Notes under the pieces: generated by a model
What the model saw: the letters and a program-made list of their open reading frames with translations, nothing else
Told to the model about the DNA's origin: nothing
Databases searched by the model: none
In this document: positions 16,011-24,802 of the stretch, one piece after another
How the letters are laid out: each line of letters starts with the position of its first letter
Position numbering within the stretch: the first letter of the stretch is position 1
Position numbers and translations under genes: made by a program
Source: Limnohabitans sp. DM1
Lineage (GTDB): Bacteria; Pseudomonadota; Gammaproteobacteria; Burkholderiales; Burkholderiaceae_C
NCBI RefSeq assembly: GCF_001269385.1
Contig: NZ_CXOO01000062.1
Span: 1 to 64,000, forward strand
Direction: 5' to 3'
DNA length: 64,000 nt

Positions 16011-17684
16011 TCAGGCGCGGAATTTGTTGGTCATAGGATAACGCCAATCCTTGCCAAAACTGCGGTGCGTCACGCGAATGCCCACAGGTGACTGGCGGCG
16101 TTTGTACTCGTTGAGCTTGATGAGCCGCGTGACTTTTTCCACATCAGCACGCTCAAAGCCATCGGCAATCAAAGCTTCCACACCCTCGTCGTTTTCCATA
16201 TAGCGCTGGATGATCGCGTCCAGCACCTCGTAAGCTGGCAAGCTGTCCTGGTCTTTCTGGTCGGGGCGCAGCTCGGCGCTGGGCGGGCGGGTGATGATGC
16301 GCTCGGGGATCGGCTGGCTGCCCGTGCCGTAGGGGTCATTCAGGTTGCGCCAGCGGGCCAGGTCGAACACGCGGGTCTTGACCACGTCCTTGATGACCGC
16401 AAAACCGCCCGCCATGTCGCCATACAGCGTGCAGTAGCCCGTGGCCATTTCGCTTTTGTTGCCGGTGGTCAGCACAATCGCCCCGGTCTTGTTGGACAGC
16501 GCCATGAGCAGCGTGCCGCGGATGCGGGCCTGGATGTTTTCCTCGGTGGTGTCTTCTTTCAAACCCTCGAACTGCGCCGACAGCGCCAGCTTGAAGCCAT
16601 CAAACAAAGGCGCAATCGAGATTTCGTCATAGCGCACGTTCAGGCGCTTGACCATGTCGCGCGAATCGATCCAGCTGATGTCGGCCGTGTAGGGTGAGGG
16701 CATCATCACCGCGTGGATCTTGTCGGCGCCAATGGCATCCACTGCGATGGCCAGCACCAGCGCCGAATCGATGCCGCCCGACAGACCCAAAATCGCGCCC
16801 TTGAAACCGTTCTTGCCCAGGTAGTCGCGCACACCCAACACCAGCGCGTCCCACAACTCGGCGTCGGCTCCGGCCATGGGCACCAAGGACTCGGGTGCAG
16901 CGCTCAGGTCCACACCCTGCTGGCCAAACGCTGCCTGCACCGCCAAGTCGGCCTCGCGAAAGCCCTCGGCCCGCGCCACGGTTTCGCCTTGGGCATTGAG
17001 CGCAAAAGAGCGGCCTTCAAAAATCACCTCGTCTTGCCCACCGACCAGGTGCGCGTAAACCAGGGGCAAACCGCTGTCAGCCACGCGCTCGCGCATGCGC
17101 TGCTCGCGCTCCGGGCCTTTGCCCGCATGAAAAGGCGAAGCGTTCAACACCGCCAGCACCTGCGCCCCAGCGTCACGCGCCAAGCGGGCCGGCTCGTCGA
17201 ACCAGGCGTCTTCGCAAATGAGCAAACCCACCCGCACGCCCTCGACCTCGAACACCCCCACCCCGTTGCCGGGTGTGAAATAGCGGCGCTCGTCAAACAC
17301 CTGGTAGTTGGGCAGCTCGCGCTTGTCGTAAGCGCAGACGACTTTGCCCTCGCACAAGACGCTCGCGCGGTTGTGGCGGCGCGTCACGGCCACGCTGCGG
17401 GTGCGCATGCCACCACCTTCGGGGTGACCCACCACCACATGCAGGCCCTTTAACCCAGCCAGTTCGCGGGCCACCGTTTTCAGGGCATCATCACAGGCGT
17501 CAATGAAGGCCGGGCGCAGCAGCAGGTCTTCGGCCGCATAGCCGCAAATCGACAACTCGGGCGTGATCAACAGCCTGGCCCCCTGGGCATAAGCCGAGGT
17601 GGCGGCGTCGATGATTTTGCGGGCATTGCCCGGCATGTCACCGACGACAAAGTTGAGCTGGGCCACACGAATTTGGAGAGTCAT
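16011..17684 (-). CDS. nadE: Glutamine-dependent NAD+ synthetase
   Basis: The 557-residue enzyme amidates nicotinic acid adenine dinucleotide using glutamine. Residues 1-260 form the nitrilase-like glutaminase domain with the triad Glu (LLITPELSICGY), Lys (VVCAYDKRELPNYQVF) and Cys (VGLLICEDAWFDEP). The synthetase domain follows with the P-loop GLSGGIDSALVLAIAVDA, LTTGNKSEMATGYCTLYGD and PSAELRPDQKDQDSLP. Upstream of glnB on the same strand. Its start lies only four bases from the start of the divergent FemAB-like gene. Confidence 0.96.
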   Translation of the reverse strand: MTLQIRVAQLNFVVGDMPGNARKIIDAATSAYAQGARLLITPELSICGYAAEDLLLRPAFIDACDDALKTVARELAGLKGLHVVVGHPEGGGMRTRSVAVTRRHNRASVLCEGKVVCAYDKRELPNYQVFDERRYFTPGNGVGVFEVEGVRVGLLICEDAWFDEPARLARDAGAQVLAVLNASPFHAGKGPEREQRMRERVADSGLPLVYAHLVGGQDEVIFEGRSFALNAQGETVARAEGFREADLAVQAAFGQQGVDLSAAPESLVPMAGADAELWDALVLGVRDYLGKNGFKGAILGLSGGIDSALVLAIAVDAIGADKIHAVMMPSPYTADISWIDSRDMVKRLNVRYDEISIAPLFDGFKLALSAQFEGLKEDTTEENIQARIRGTLLMALSNKTGAIVLTTGNKSEMATGYCTLYGDMAGGFAVIKDVVKTRVFDLARWRNLNDPYGTGSQPIPERIITRPPSAELRPDQKDQDSLPAYEVLDAIIQRYMENDEGVEALIADGFERADVEKVTRLIKLNEYKRRQSPVGIRVTHRSFGKDWRYPMTNKFRA

Positions 17685-17688
17685 ACAG

Positions 17689-18909
17689 GTGCTGGAAAAT
17701 TTGAGCTTGAATTATGTCACCCGGGTAGAGGATGACCTGAGCGGCATCGCGCCTGAAGCCTGGGACGGCTTGCTCGCCCAGCAGGATGCGCCATCGCCCT
17801 TCATGCGGCATGCCTATTTGTCAGCCCTGCACACCAGCGGCTCGGCCGTGCCCGAGACGGGCTGGACGCTGCAAGTGCTCAGTCTGTGGCGAGACACCCC
17901 CACGGGCCCAAGACTTGCCGCCGCCTGCCCGCTCTACCTCAAGACCCATTCACGCGGCGAATATGTCTTTGACCACGCCTGGGCCGACGCCTACGAGCGC
18001 CATGGCCTGAACTACTACCCCAAGGCCCTGGTCGCGTCGCCCTTCACACCCGTGCCTGGCAGCCGTTTGCTGGCCGAGTCGGATGCCGCCCACCAAGCCC
18101 TGCTGGCCGCCTTGCTGGATTTGTGCCAAACCAACGAGATCCCCTCGCTGCACATCCTGTTTGGCAGCCCACAAGACTTGAAGGCTTGCGAGACGGCAGG
18201 TTTGCTGCAGCGCAGCCAGGTGCAATTCCATTGGCAAAACCAGGGCTGGCGCGACTTCGATGACTTTTTGAGCAGCCTGAACCAGGAAAAGCGCAAAAAA
18301 ATCCGGCAAGAGCGCCGCAAAGTGGCGGAGGCGGGCGTGACGTTTCGCGCCGTGCGTGGCCCCGACATGACGGGCGATGACTGGGCCTTGCTGCTGCGCT
18401 GCTACCAGCAAACCTATTGGGAGCACGGCAACGCGCCCTATTTGAAGCCTGAGTTTTTCGACGCCATGCGCCGTGACATGGCCGCCAATTGGCTGCTCTT
18501 TGTGGCCGAGCACGAGGGACAAGCCATGGGCATCAGCCTGATCGGCCTGCACCTGAACGCCGCTGGCCAGCCCGAAGTGGCTTATGGGCGCTACTGGGGA
18601 GCGCTGGTCCGGGTGGACTGCCTGCACTTTGAGGCTTGCTATTACCAGCCCATCGAATGGTGCATTCAGAATGGCGTCAACCGGTTTGAAGGCGGCGCCC
18701 AAGGCGAGCACAAAATGGCCCGCGCCCTGCTGCCCACGCCCACACACAGCGCCCACTGGCTGGCGCACCCGGCGTTTTCAGAAGCGGTGGCGCGGTATCT
18801 GGAGCGCGAAAAAGCGGGCATTGACAACTACAAGGAGGCGCTGCAACAGCACTCGCCGCTGAAAAAACACATACCGCCTGGACCGGCAACACAGAAAAGT
18901 CTTTTGTAG
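17689..18909 (+). CDS. FemAB-like N-acyltransferase (DUF482 / GNAT superfamily)
   Basis: The product of 406 residues from GTG 17689, nine bases after GGAGAG. Family blocks include SPFMRHAYLSALHTSGS, HAWADAYERHGLNYYPKALVASPFTPVPGSRLL, NQEKRKKIRQERRKVAEAGV, WEHGNAPYLKPEFFDAMR and CYYQPIEWCIQNGVNRFEGGAQGEHKMARALLPTPTHSAHWL. These define the DUF482 family of peptidogalycan-like acyltransferases; the substrate is unknown. It is divergent from nadE with only four bases between start codons. Confidence 0.88.
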   Translation: MLENLSLNYVTRVEDDLSGIAPEAWDGLLAQQDAPSPFMRHAYLSALHTSGSAVPETGWTLQVLSLWRDTPTGPRLAAACPLYLKTHSRGEYVFDHAWADAYERHGLNYYPKALVASPFTPVPGSRLLAESDAAHQALLAALLDLCQTNEIPSLHILFGSPQDLKACETAGLLQRSQVQFHWQNQGWRDFDDFLSSLNQEKRKKIRQERRKVAEAGVTFRAVRGPDMTGDDWALLLRCYQQTYWEHGNAPYLKPEFFDAMRRDMAANWLLFVAEHEGQAMGISLIGLHLNAAGQPEVAYGRYWGALVRVDCLHFEACYYQPIEWCIQNGVNRFEGGAQGEHKMARALLPTPTHSAHWLAHPAFSEAVARYLEREKAGIDNYKEALQQHSPLKKHIPPGPATQKSLL

Positions 18910-18996
18910 GGCGACACCTTCCGGTCTGACAGCGATCCGCTTCGCACAGGCCCTATGTTGGATGAAGCTACCGATCCACCGCAAAAAGACCCCATG

Positions 18997-19028
18997 AAAA
19001 AAGCCTGCTCGGCGCAAACCGGGCAGGC
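18997..19028 (-). terminator. Rho-independent terminator of ppa
   Basis: On the minus strand GCCTGC-x-CGG pairs with CCG-x-GCAGGC around a six-base loop, followed by TTTTTT. It starts about 50 bases past the ppa stop. Confidence 0.85.
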
Positions 19029-19077
19029 GTTGACGGGGCTAAGGCCCCCACAGGTCGGCACACCGACCTATCAGGCA

Positions 19078-19608
19078 TCAAGCCTTGTTGTAGGCCGCGA
19101 TGCCGTCCAAGATCTCCTTGTGGGCAGATTCCTTACCTTCCCAGCCCAGCACCTTGACCCACTTGCCTTTTTCAAGGTCCTTGTAGTGCTCAAAAAAGTG
19201 TGCAATAGCGTTACGTCGCATGGCGTTGACATCTTCAATGTCTTGCCAGTGGTCATACATCGGCAAAATTTTACTGGTGGGCACAGCAATCACTTTGCCA
19301 TCCACACCAGCCTCGTCTTCCATCATCAAAATACCCAGTGCGCGGCAGGGCACCACAACACCGGGGTGCAAGGCATAAGGCGTGATCACCAACACATCCA
19401 CCGGATCACCATCACCCGACAGGGTCTGGGGCACGTAACCATAGTTGGTCGGGTAGTGCATGGAGGTCGTCATGAAACGGTCCACAAACAAGGCGCCAGT
19501 TTCCTTGTCAACCTCGTACTTGATCGGATCGGCGTTCATCGGGATTTCGATGATCACATTGAAGGCTTCGGGCACTTTGCTGCCGGGGGTGACATTGTCG
19601 AGGGACAT
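19078..19608 (-). CDS. ppa: Soluble inorganic pyrophosphatase (family I)
   Basis: The 176-residue cytoplasmic enzyme hydrolyses pyrophosphate. Metal ligands lie in SGDGDPVDVLVITPY; FNVIIEIPMNADPIKYEVDKETGALFVDRF, HYPTNYGYVPQT and YDHWQDIEDV are also family blocks. Length is normal. It is divergent from the membrane pyrophosphatase hppA across a 215-base region, so the two pyrophosphate-consuming enzymes share one control region. Confidence 0.96.
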   Translation of the reverse strand: MSLDNVTPGSKVPEAFNVIIEIPMNADPIKYEVDKETGALFVDRFMTTSMHYPTNYGYVPQTLSGDGDPVDVLVITPYALHPGVVVPCRALGILMMEDEAGVDGKVIAVPTSKILPMYDHWQDIEDVNAMRRNAIAHFFEHYKDLEKGKWVKVLGWEGKESAHKEILDGIAAYNKA

Positions 19609-19637
19609 CTTTCAGGTCTCTTTGTGAAAAGTTAAGA

Positions 19638-19823
19638 AAAATCGGAATCGCTAGGGATTAACCCCGATTTTACTTTCACAGGCCTTGCGCACGGGCCGAC
19701 TCTGCCTCTTTAATGAACTGTTGGCCAATCGTGCTCCGGTTTCGGGGACCGAGGAAGCAACGCCATGGAGGTGCCTCCAGCGCGTTGCACCTCTGTTCAG
19801 CGACAACTATCGAGGAGAAAACG
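19638..19823 (+). promoter_or_regulatory. Divergent ppa/hppA control region with a structured hppA 5' leader
   Basis: TTGCGC (19685-19690) and TTTAAT (19709-19714), 18 bases apart, are a likely hppA promoter, giving a leader of about 100 bases. The leader holds CGGT-N7-ACCG and a long hairpin: GCAACGC (19757-19763) pairs with GCGTTGC (19782... to 19788) and inside it TGGAGG pairs with CCTCCA. Nearer ppa, AAAATCGG-AATC (19638-19649) pairs with GATT and CCGATTTT (to 19671). GAGGAG precedes the hppA ATG. A cis-acting RNA is inferred; I do not recognise a known riboswitch. Confidence 0.5.
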
Positions 19824-21893
19824 ATGACAGGTAATTCAGCGCTCATTTTGGCGCTCGTCTGTGGTCTGATTGCCGTGGCTTACGGCATTTGGGCCCGAGG
19901 GTGGATCCTTTCTCAAGATGCCGGCAATGCCCGGATGCAGGAAATTTCAGCGGCCATTCAGTCCGGTGCCGCGGCCTATTTGGCACGCCAATACAAGACC
20001 ATCGCCATCGTCGGCGTCTTGCTGGCCATCTTGATGGGCGTGTTTCTGGATGGCGTCACCGCCATCGGTTTTGTGATTGGCGCAGTGCTTTCGGGCGCCT
20101 GCGGCTTCATCGGCATGAACGTGTCCGTTCGGGCCAATGTGCGCACCGCTCAGGCTGCGACCAAAGGCATCGGCCCGGCGCTGGACGTGGCATTTCGGGG
20201 TGGCGCCATCACCGGCATGCTGGTGGTGGGCTTGGGCCTTCTGGGCGTCACCGGCTTTTTCTGGTTCCTGACGGGCAATGGCAACCTGACGCCCGACAAG
20301 AATCTGGCGACCTTGCTCAATCCCCTGATCGGCTTTGCCTTCGGCTCCTCGCTGATCTCCATCTTCGCGCGCCTGGGCGGCGGCATCTTCACCAAGGGCG
20401 CTGACGTGGGCGCCGATTTGGTGGGCAAGGTGGAAGCGGGCATCCCTGAAGACGACCCGCGCAACCCTGCCGTGATCGCCGACAACGTGGGCGACAACGT
20501 GGGCGACTGCGCTGGCATGGCCGCCGACCTGTTCGAGACCTATGCGGTCACGCTGATCGCCACCATGGTGCTGGGCGCACTGCTGATCTCTGCAGCGCCC
20601 GGTCAAGCGGTGCTGTACCCACTGGCCCTCGGTGCGGTGTCCATCATCGCCTCGATCATTGGCTGCTTCTTCGTCAAAGCCTCACCGGGCATGACCAATG
20701 TGATGCCCGCGCTCTACAAAGGCCTGGCCATCTCGGGCGTGCTGTCCTTGATTGCCTTTTACTTTGTCACCACCTGGCTCATACCCGACAACGCACTGGG
20801 CGGAACGGGCGGACAAATGAAACTGTTTGGCGCCTGCACCGTGGGCCTGTTGCTGACAGCCGCCTTGGTCTGGATCACCGAGTTCTATACCGGCACGCAA
20901 TACGCCCCGGTGCGGCACATCGCGCAAGCTTCGACCACCGGCCACGGCACCAACATCATTGCGGGCCTGGGCGTCTCCATGCGCTCCACCGCATGGCCGG
21001 TGATGTTCGTCTGTCTGGCCATCTGGACGGCGTATGCCCTGGGTGGCCTGTACGGAATTGCCGTGGCGGCCATGTCCATGCTGAGCATGGCGGGCATTGT
21101 GGTGGCGCTGGACGCTTATGGTCCCATCACCGACAACGCAGGCGGCATTGCCGAAATGGCCGAGCTGCCCAGCAGCGTGCGTGACATCACCGACCCGCTG
21201 GACGCCGTGGGCAACACAACCAAGGCCGTGACCAAGGGCTACGCCATCGGCTCGGCGGGTCTGGCCTCGCTGGTGCTGTTTGCCGACTACACCCACAAAC
21301 TCGAGGCCTACGGCAAAGCGATCAGCTTTGACCTGTCCGACCCACTGGTGATCATTGGCCTGTTCATTGGCGGCCTGATTCCCTACCTGTTCGGCGCCAT
21401 GGCCATGGAGGCCGTGGGCCGCGCCGCAGGCAGCGTGGTAGTCGAAGTGCGCCGTCAGTTCAAGGAAATCCCCGGCATCATGGAAGGCACGGCCAAACCC
21501 GAATACGGCAAGGCTGTGGACATGCTGACCACCGCCGCCATCAAAGAGATGATCATCCCAAGCCTGTTGCCCGTGGTGGTACCCGTGCTCGTCGGTTTAA
21601 TCCTAGGCCCCAAGGCGCTGGGCGGTTTGCTGATGGGCACTATCATTACTGGCTTGTTTGTGGCGATTTCCATGTGTACCGGCGGCGGTGCCTGGGACAA
21701 CGCCAAAAAATACATCGAAGACGGCCACCACGGCGGCAAGGGCTCAGAGGCCCATAAAGCTGCCGTCACGGGCGATACCGTTGGCGACCCCTACAAGGAC
21801 ACCGCGGGCCCTGCCATCAACCCTCTGATCAAGATCATCAACATCGTGGCTCTGTTGATCGTGCCGCTGGTGATGCGGTTTCACGGCACTTGA
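19824..21893 (+). CDS. hppA: Proton-translocating membrane pyrophosphatase, K+-independent type
   Basis: The 689-residue protein has about 16 transmembrane helices and pumps H+ using pyrophosphate hydrolysis. The substrate site is seen in TKGADVGADLVGKVEAGIPEDDPRNPAVIADNVGDNVGD, in ITDNAGGIAEM and in the C-terminal GGAWDNAKKYIEDG / DTVGDPYKDTAGPAINPL. The K+-dependence determinant reads GNTTKAVTKG, with Lys467 and Thr470 where K+-dependent enzymes have Ala and Gly, so this should be the K+-independent class. The start at 19824 follows GAGGAG; an ATG at 19713 in frame gives an extension without family likeness. Confidence 0.95.
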   Translation: MTGNSALILALVCGLIAVAYGIWARGWILSQDAGNARMQEISAAIQSGAAAYLARQYKTIAIVGVLLAILMGVFLDGVTAIGFVIGAVLSGACGFIGMNVSVRANVRTAQAATKGIGPALDVAFRGGAITGMLVVGLGLLGVTGFFWFLTGNGNLTPDKNLATLLNPLIGFAFGSSLISIFARLGGGIFTKGADVGADLVGKVEAGIPEDDPRNPAVIADNVGDNVGDCAGMAADLFETYAVTLIATMVLGALLISAAPGQAVLYPLALGAVSIIASIIGCFFVKASPGMTNVMPALYKGLAISGVLSLIAFYFVTTWLIPDNALGGTGGQMKLFGACTVGLLLTAALVWITEFYTGTQYAPVRHIAQASTTGHGTNIIAGLGVSMRSTAWPVMFVCLAIWTAYALGGLYGIAVAAMSMLSMAGIVVALDAYGPITDNAGGIAEMAELPSSVRDITDPLDAVGNTTKAVTKGYAIGSAGLASLVLFADYTHKLEAYGKAISFDLSDPLVIIGLFIGGLIPYLFGAMAMEAVGRAAGSVVVEVRRQFKEIPGIMEGTAKPEYGKAVDMLTTAAIKEMIIPSLLPVVVPVLVGLILGPKALGGLLMGTIITGLFVAISMCTGGGAWDNAKKYIEDGHHGGKGSEAHKAAVTGDTVGDPYKDTAGPAINPLIKIINIVALLIVPLVMRFHGT

Positions 21894-21913
21894 TGAGACC
21901 GGCCCTTTGACCT

Positions 21914-21950
21914 CATGAAGAAGGCTCGCTTTTGGCGAGCCTTCTTCATG
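21914..21950 (+). terminator. Hairpin downstream of hppA
   Basis: A perfect 16-bp stem CATGAAGAAGGCTCGC / GCGAGCCTTCTTCATG with loop TTTTG starts about 20 bases past the hppA stop. There is no clear U-tract after it, so it may end transcription poorly or protect the 3' end. Confidence 0.65.
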
Positions 21951-22029
21951 GGCCATGCCCCGGCCATCGTTCTTGCGCCATGTCCCATCGGTGATTTTCA
22001 AAATCCACCACCCGTTCACAATCGAAGCC

Positions 22030-23463
22030 ATGAAACAAAACTTCATCGCCAACCAATCCACCCCCGCCCTGGCCGGCCAAACCATCGACGTGCTGGACCC
22101 CTCTGACGGGCAGGTGTTCGAGCAGATCCCGCGCAGCCAGGCGGCCGACATCGACCAGGCGGTGCAAGCGGCGCGGGCCGCAATTAATGGTCCTTGGGGG
22201 AAACTGACTGGGGTGGAGCGCGGGCGATTGCTGATGGCGCTGTCGCGCAAAGTGGCCGAACACGCGGGCGAATTGGCGGCACTGGAGCAGCGCGACTGCG
22301 GCAAACCCACCAAACAGGCTGCGGCCGACGCGGTGGCTTTGGCCCGGTATTTCGAGTTTTATGCCGGCTCTTGTGACAAGCTGCACGGCGACACCCTGCC
22401 CTACCAAAACGGCTACAGCGTCTTGACTTGGCACGAGCCGCATGGCGTGACGGGCCATGTGATCCCCTGGAATTACCCCATGCAGATTTTTGGCCGCAGC
22501 GTGGGCGGCGCATTGGCGGCGGGCAACGCCTGCGTGGTCAAGCCTGCCGAGGACGCGTGCCTGAGCTTGATCCGCGTGGCGCAGTTGGCGGCCGAGGTCG
22601 GCTTTCCGGCCGGGGCCTTGAACATCGTCACCGGTTACGGCCACGAGGTGGGCGACGCGCTGGCCCGCCACCCCGGCATCGACCACATCAGTTTCACCGG
22701 CAGCCCCCGCGTGGGCACACTGATCCAGCAAGTGGCCGCCGAGCGGCATTGCCCGGTCACCCTGGAGCTGGGCGGCAAAAGCCCCCAAATCATTTTTGAC
22801 GACGCCGACCTGGACGCGGCCATTCCGGTGATCGTCAACGCCATCGTGCAGAACTCGGGCCAGACCTGCAGCGCGGGCTCGCGGGTGCTGATCCAGCAAG
22901 GCATTTACGAGCCACTGCTCAAACGCCTGGGCGAGGCTTTTAGCCGCTTGCAAGTGGGCTCGGCCGCCATGAACCTGGACCTGGGGCCCCTGATCCGCGC
23001 CAGCCAGCTGGAGCGCGTGACCGGTTTTCTGGACCAGGCCCGCGCAGACGGCATCGCCACCGTGGCGCAAGGCCAGATCGCGCCCGGCGTGCCCGCAGGT
23101 GGTTTCTACCAAGCCCCGGTGCTCTTGCGCGACGTGCCGGTGATGCACCGCTTGGCGCAGGAAGAAGTCTTTGGCCCAGTGCTCTCGGCCATGGCCTTCC
23201 AAGACGAAGACCATGCCGTCGAGTTGGCCAATGCCACCGAGTTTGGCCTCGTCGCGGGCATCTGGACGCGCGACGGCGGTCGCCAGTTTCGCATGGCCAA
23301 ACGCGTGCGCAGCGGCCAGGTGTTCATCAACAACTACGGCGCGGCTGGCGGGGTGGAGCTGCCCTTTGGCGGCGTCAAGTCGTCGGGTTACGGCCGCGAA
23401 AAAGGCCTGGAAGCGCTGCTGGGCTTCACCACCCTAAAAACCGTGGCTATTCAGCATGGTTGA
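22030..23463 (+). CDS. NAD(P)-dependent aldehyde dehydrogenase (betaine/aminoaldehyde dehydrogenase-like)
   Basis: The product is 477 residues from ATG 22030 (MKQNFIANQSTPALAG). Catalytic Cys280 lies in NSGQTCSAGSRVLI and the general base Glu246 in VTLELGGKSP; the cofactor motif FTGSPRVGTLI and GHVIPWNYP are present. Sequence style resembles betaine-aldehyde or gamma-aminobutyraldehyde dehydrogenases, but the substrate cannot be fixed. It stands alone between the hppA hairpin and moaA. The C-terminal LPFGGVKSSGYGREKGLEAL is intact. Confidence 0.88.
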   Translation: MKQNFIANQSTPALAGQTIDVLDPSDGQVFEQIPRSQAADIDQAVQAARAAINGPWGKLTGVERGRLLMALSRKVAEHAGELAALEQRDCGKPTKQAAADAVALARYFEFYAGSCDKLHGDTLPYQNGYSVLTWHEPHGVTGHVIPWNYPMQIFGRSVGGALAAGNACVVKPAEDACLSLIRVAQLAAEVGFPAGALNIVTGYGHEVGDALARHPGIDHISFTGSPRVGTLIQQVAAERHCPVTLELGGKSPQIIFDDADLDAAIPVIVNAIVQNSGQTCSAGSRVLIQQGIYEPLLKRLGEAFSRLQVGSAAMNLDLGPLIRASQLERVTGFLDQARADGIATVAQGQIAPGVPAGGFYQAPVLLRDVPVMHRLAQEEVFGPVLSAMAFQDEDHAVELANATEFGLVAGIWTRDGGRQFRMAKRVRSGQVFINNYGAAGGVELPFGGVKSSGYGREKGLEALLGFTTLKTVAIQHG

Positions 23464-23521
23464 GGCCGTCCGAGTGGCCAACTGGACTTGGTTCTCTTCA
23501 ACGACATTTGATTCGCAAAGA

Positions 23522-23551
23522 CTGGATTGCCACGCTTCGCTCGCAATGACG
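23522..23551. repeat. Dispersed REP-like repeat (GGATTGCCACGCTTCGCTCG type)
   Basis: The stretch starting CTGGATTGCCACGCTTCGCT and ending CGCAATGACG has imperfect dyad symmetry (ATTGC/GCAAT ends). I recognise it as a repeat found between genes in many bacterial genomes, where its complement translates as SLRAKRGNP. It lies in the 190-base gap before moaA; nothing else is seen there apart from a CACAAT hexamer nine bases before the moaA start. Confidence 0.6.
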
Positions 23552-23654
23552 GGAAAAATTGGACTTGCGATGAAACAGAGGGATTGTCGTGACGGCCTTT
23601 CATCCTTGACCATGCCGTCTCAGGGGCGTGGCGGCTCGGGCACAATCGCTGGCT

Positions 23655-24797
23655 ATGTCTGAACGCGTCATTCCGCTGGTTGACCAGCGCCATCCCAGCC
23701 TGCCTTTGCCCGCCGCCGAGCACAGCCACGACTTGAGCTCATTGTCCCTGGACGGCCTGCGCCGCCCCTTGACCGATTTGCGCATCAGCGTGACCGACCG
23801 CTGCAACTTCAGGTGCAGCTACTGCATGCCCAAGGAAGTCTTTGACAAGGACTATGCCTACCTGCCGCACAGCCAGCTGCTGAGTTTTGAGGAAATCACC
23901 CGCATCGCCAGCGTGTTTGTAGGCCGTGGCGTGCGCAAAATCCGGCTGACGGGTGGTGAGCCCCTTCTGCGCAAAAACATCGAGATCCTGATCGAACAAC
24001 TGGCCGCGTTGCGCACGCCAGACGGCCAGCCGCTCGATTTGACACTGACCACCAACGGCTCCCTCTTGGCGCGCAAAGCCCAAAGCCTGAAAGACGCGGG
24101 TCTGCAACGCGTCACGGTGAGCCTGGACGGGCTGGACGACGCCGTCTTTCGCCAGATGAACGATGTGGACTTTCCGGTGGCCGATGTGCTGGCCGGCATC
24201 GAAGCGGCGCGGGCGGCGGGCTTGGGGCCGATCAAGGTCAACATGGTGGTCAAGCGCGGCACCAACGAGCACGAAATTTTGCCTATGGCGCGGCATTTCC
24301 GGGGCACGGGCATCGTGCTGAGATTCATTGAATACATGGACGTGGGCGCGACCAACGGCTGGTGCATGGACGAGGTGCTGCCCAGCGCCGAAGTGATCCG
24401 CCTGCTGCAAACCGAGCTGCCGCTGGTGCAACTCGACCCCTCAGTCCCGGGCGAAACCGCCGAGCGCTGGGGTTATGCCAACGCCCAAGGCGAGTACGAC
24501 CCGACTTTGGGCGAGGTGGGTGTGATCAGCAGCGTGACGCAGGCCTTTTGTGGTGACTGCAACCGCGCCCGCCTGTCCACCGAAGGCCGTTTGTACCTGT
24601 GCCTGTTTGCCAGCCAAGGCTACGACCTGCGTCAGCTCTTGCGCGACCCCACACAAAGCGACACCACACTGGCCGCCACGGTCGATGCCATCTGGCGCGG
24701 GCGCACCGACCAATACTCGCGCCTGCGCAGCCTGCGCGGGCCGGACACCACCAGCGGCCCCGGCCGTCGGGTGGAGATGAGCTACATCGGAGGCTGA
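23655..24797 (+). CDS. moaA: GTP 3',8-cyclase (molybdenum cofactor step 1)
   Basis: The radical-SAM enzyme of 380 residues converts GTP to the cyclic precursor used by MoaC. The radical-SAM cluster is Cys50, Cys54 and Cys57 in SVTDRCNFRCSYCMPKE. The second cluster lies in the C-terminal part (VTQAFCGDCNRARLSTEGRLYLCLF). KIRLTGGEPLLRKNI and LTTNGSLLARKA are also typical. Length is slightly above 330-350 because of a 35-residue N-terminal extension. First gene of moaA-mobA-moeA. Confidence 0.95.
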   Translation: MSERVIPLVDQRHPSLPLPAAEHSHDLSSLSLDGLRRPLTDLRISVTDRCNFRCSYCMPKEVFDKDYAYLPHSQLLSFEEITRIASVFVGRGVRKIRLTGGEPLLRKNIEILIEQLAALRTPDGQPLDLTLTTNGSLLARKAQSLKDAGLQRVTVSLDGLDDAVFRQMNDVDFPVADVLAGIEAARAAGLGPIKVNMVVKRGTNEHEILPMARHFRGTGIVLRFIEYMDVGATNGWCMDEVLPSAEVIRLLQTELPLVQLDPSVPGETAERWGYANAQGEYDPTLGEVGVISSVTQAFCGDCNRARLSTEGRLYLCLFASQGYDLRQLLRDPTQSDTTLAATVDAIWRGRTDQYSRLRSLRGPDTTSGPGRRVEMSYIGG

Positions 24798-24802
24798 AAG
24801 CC

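Noticed and set aside
23464..23654. A molybdenum cofactor riboswitch upstream of moaA.
   Set aside because: I could not draw the conserved multi-stem fold in this 190-base gap; it contains only a REP-like repeat and a weak -10 hexamer.
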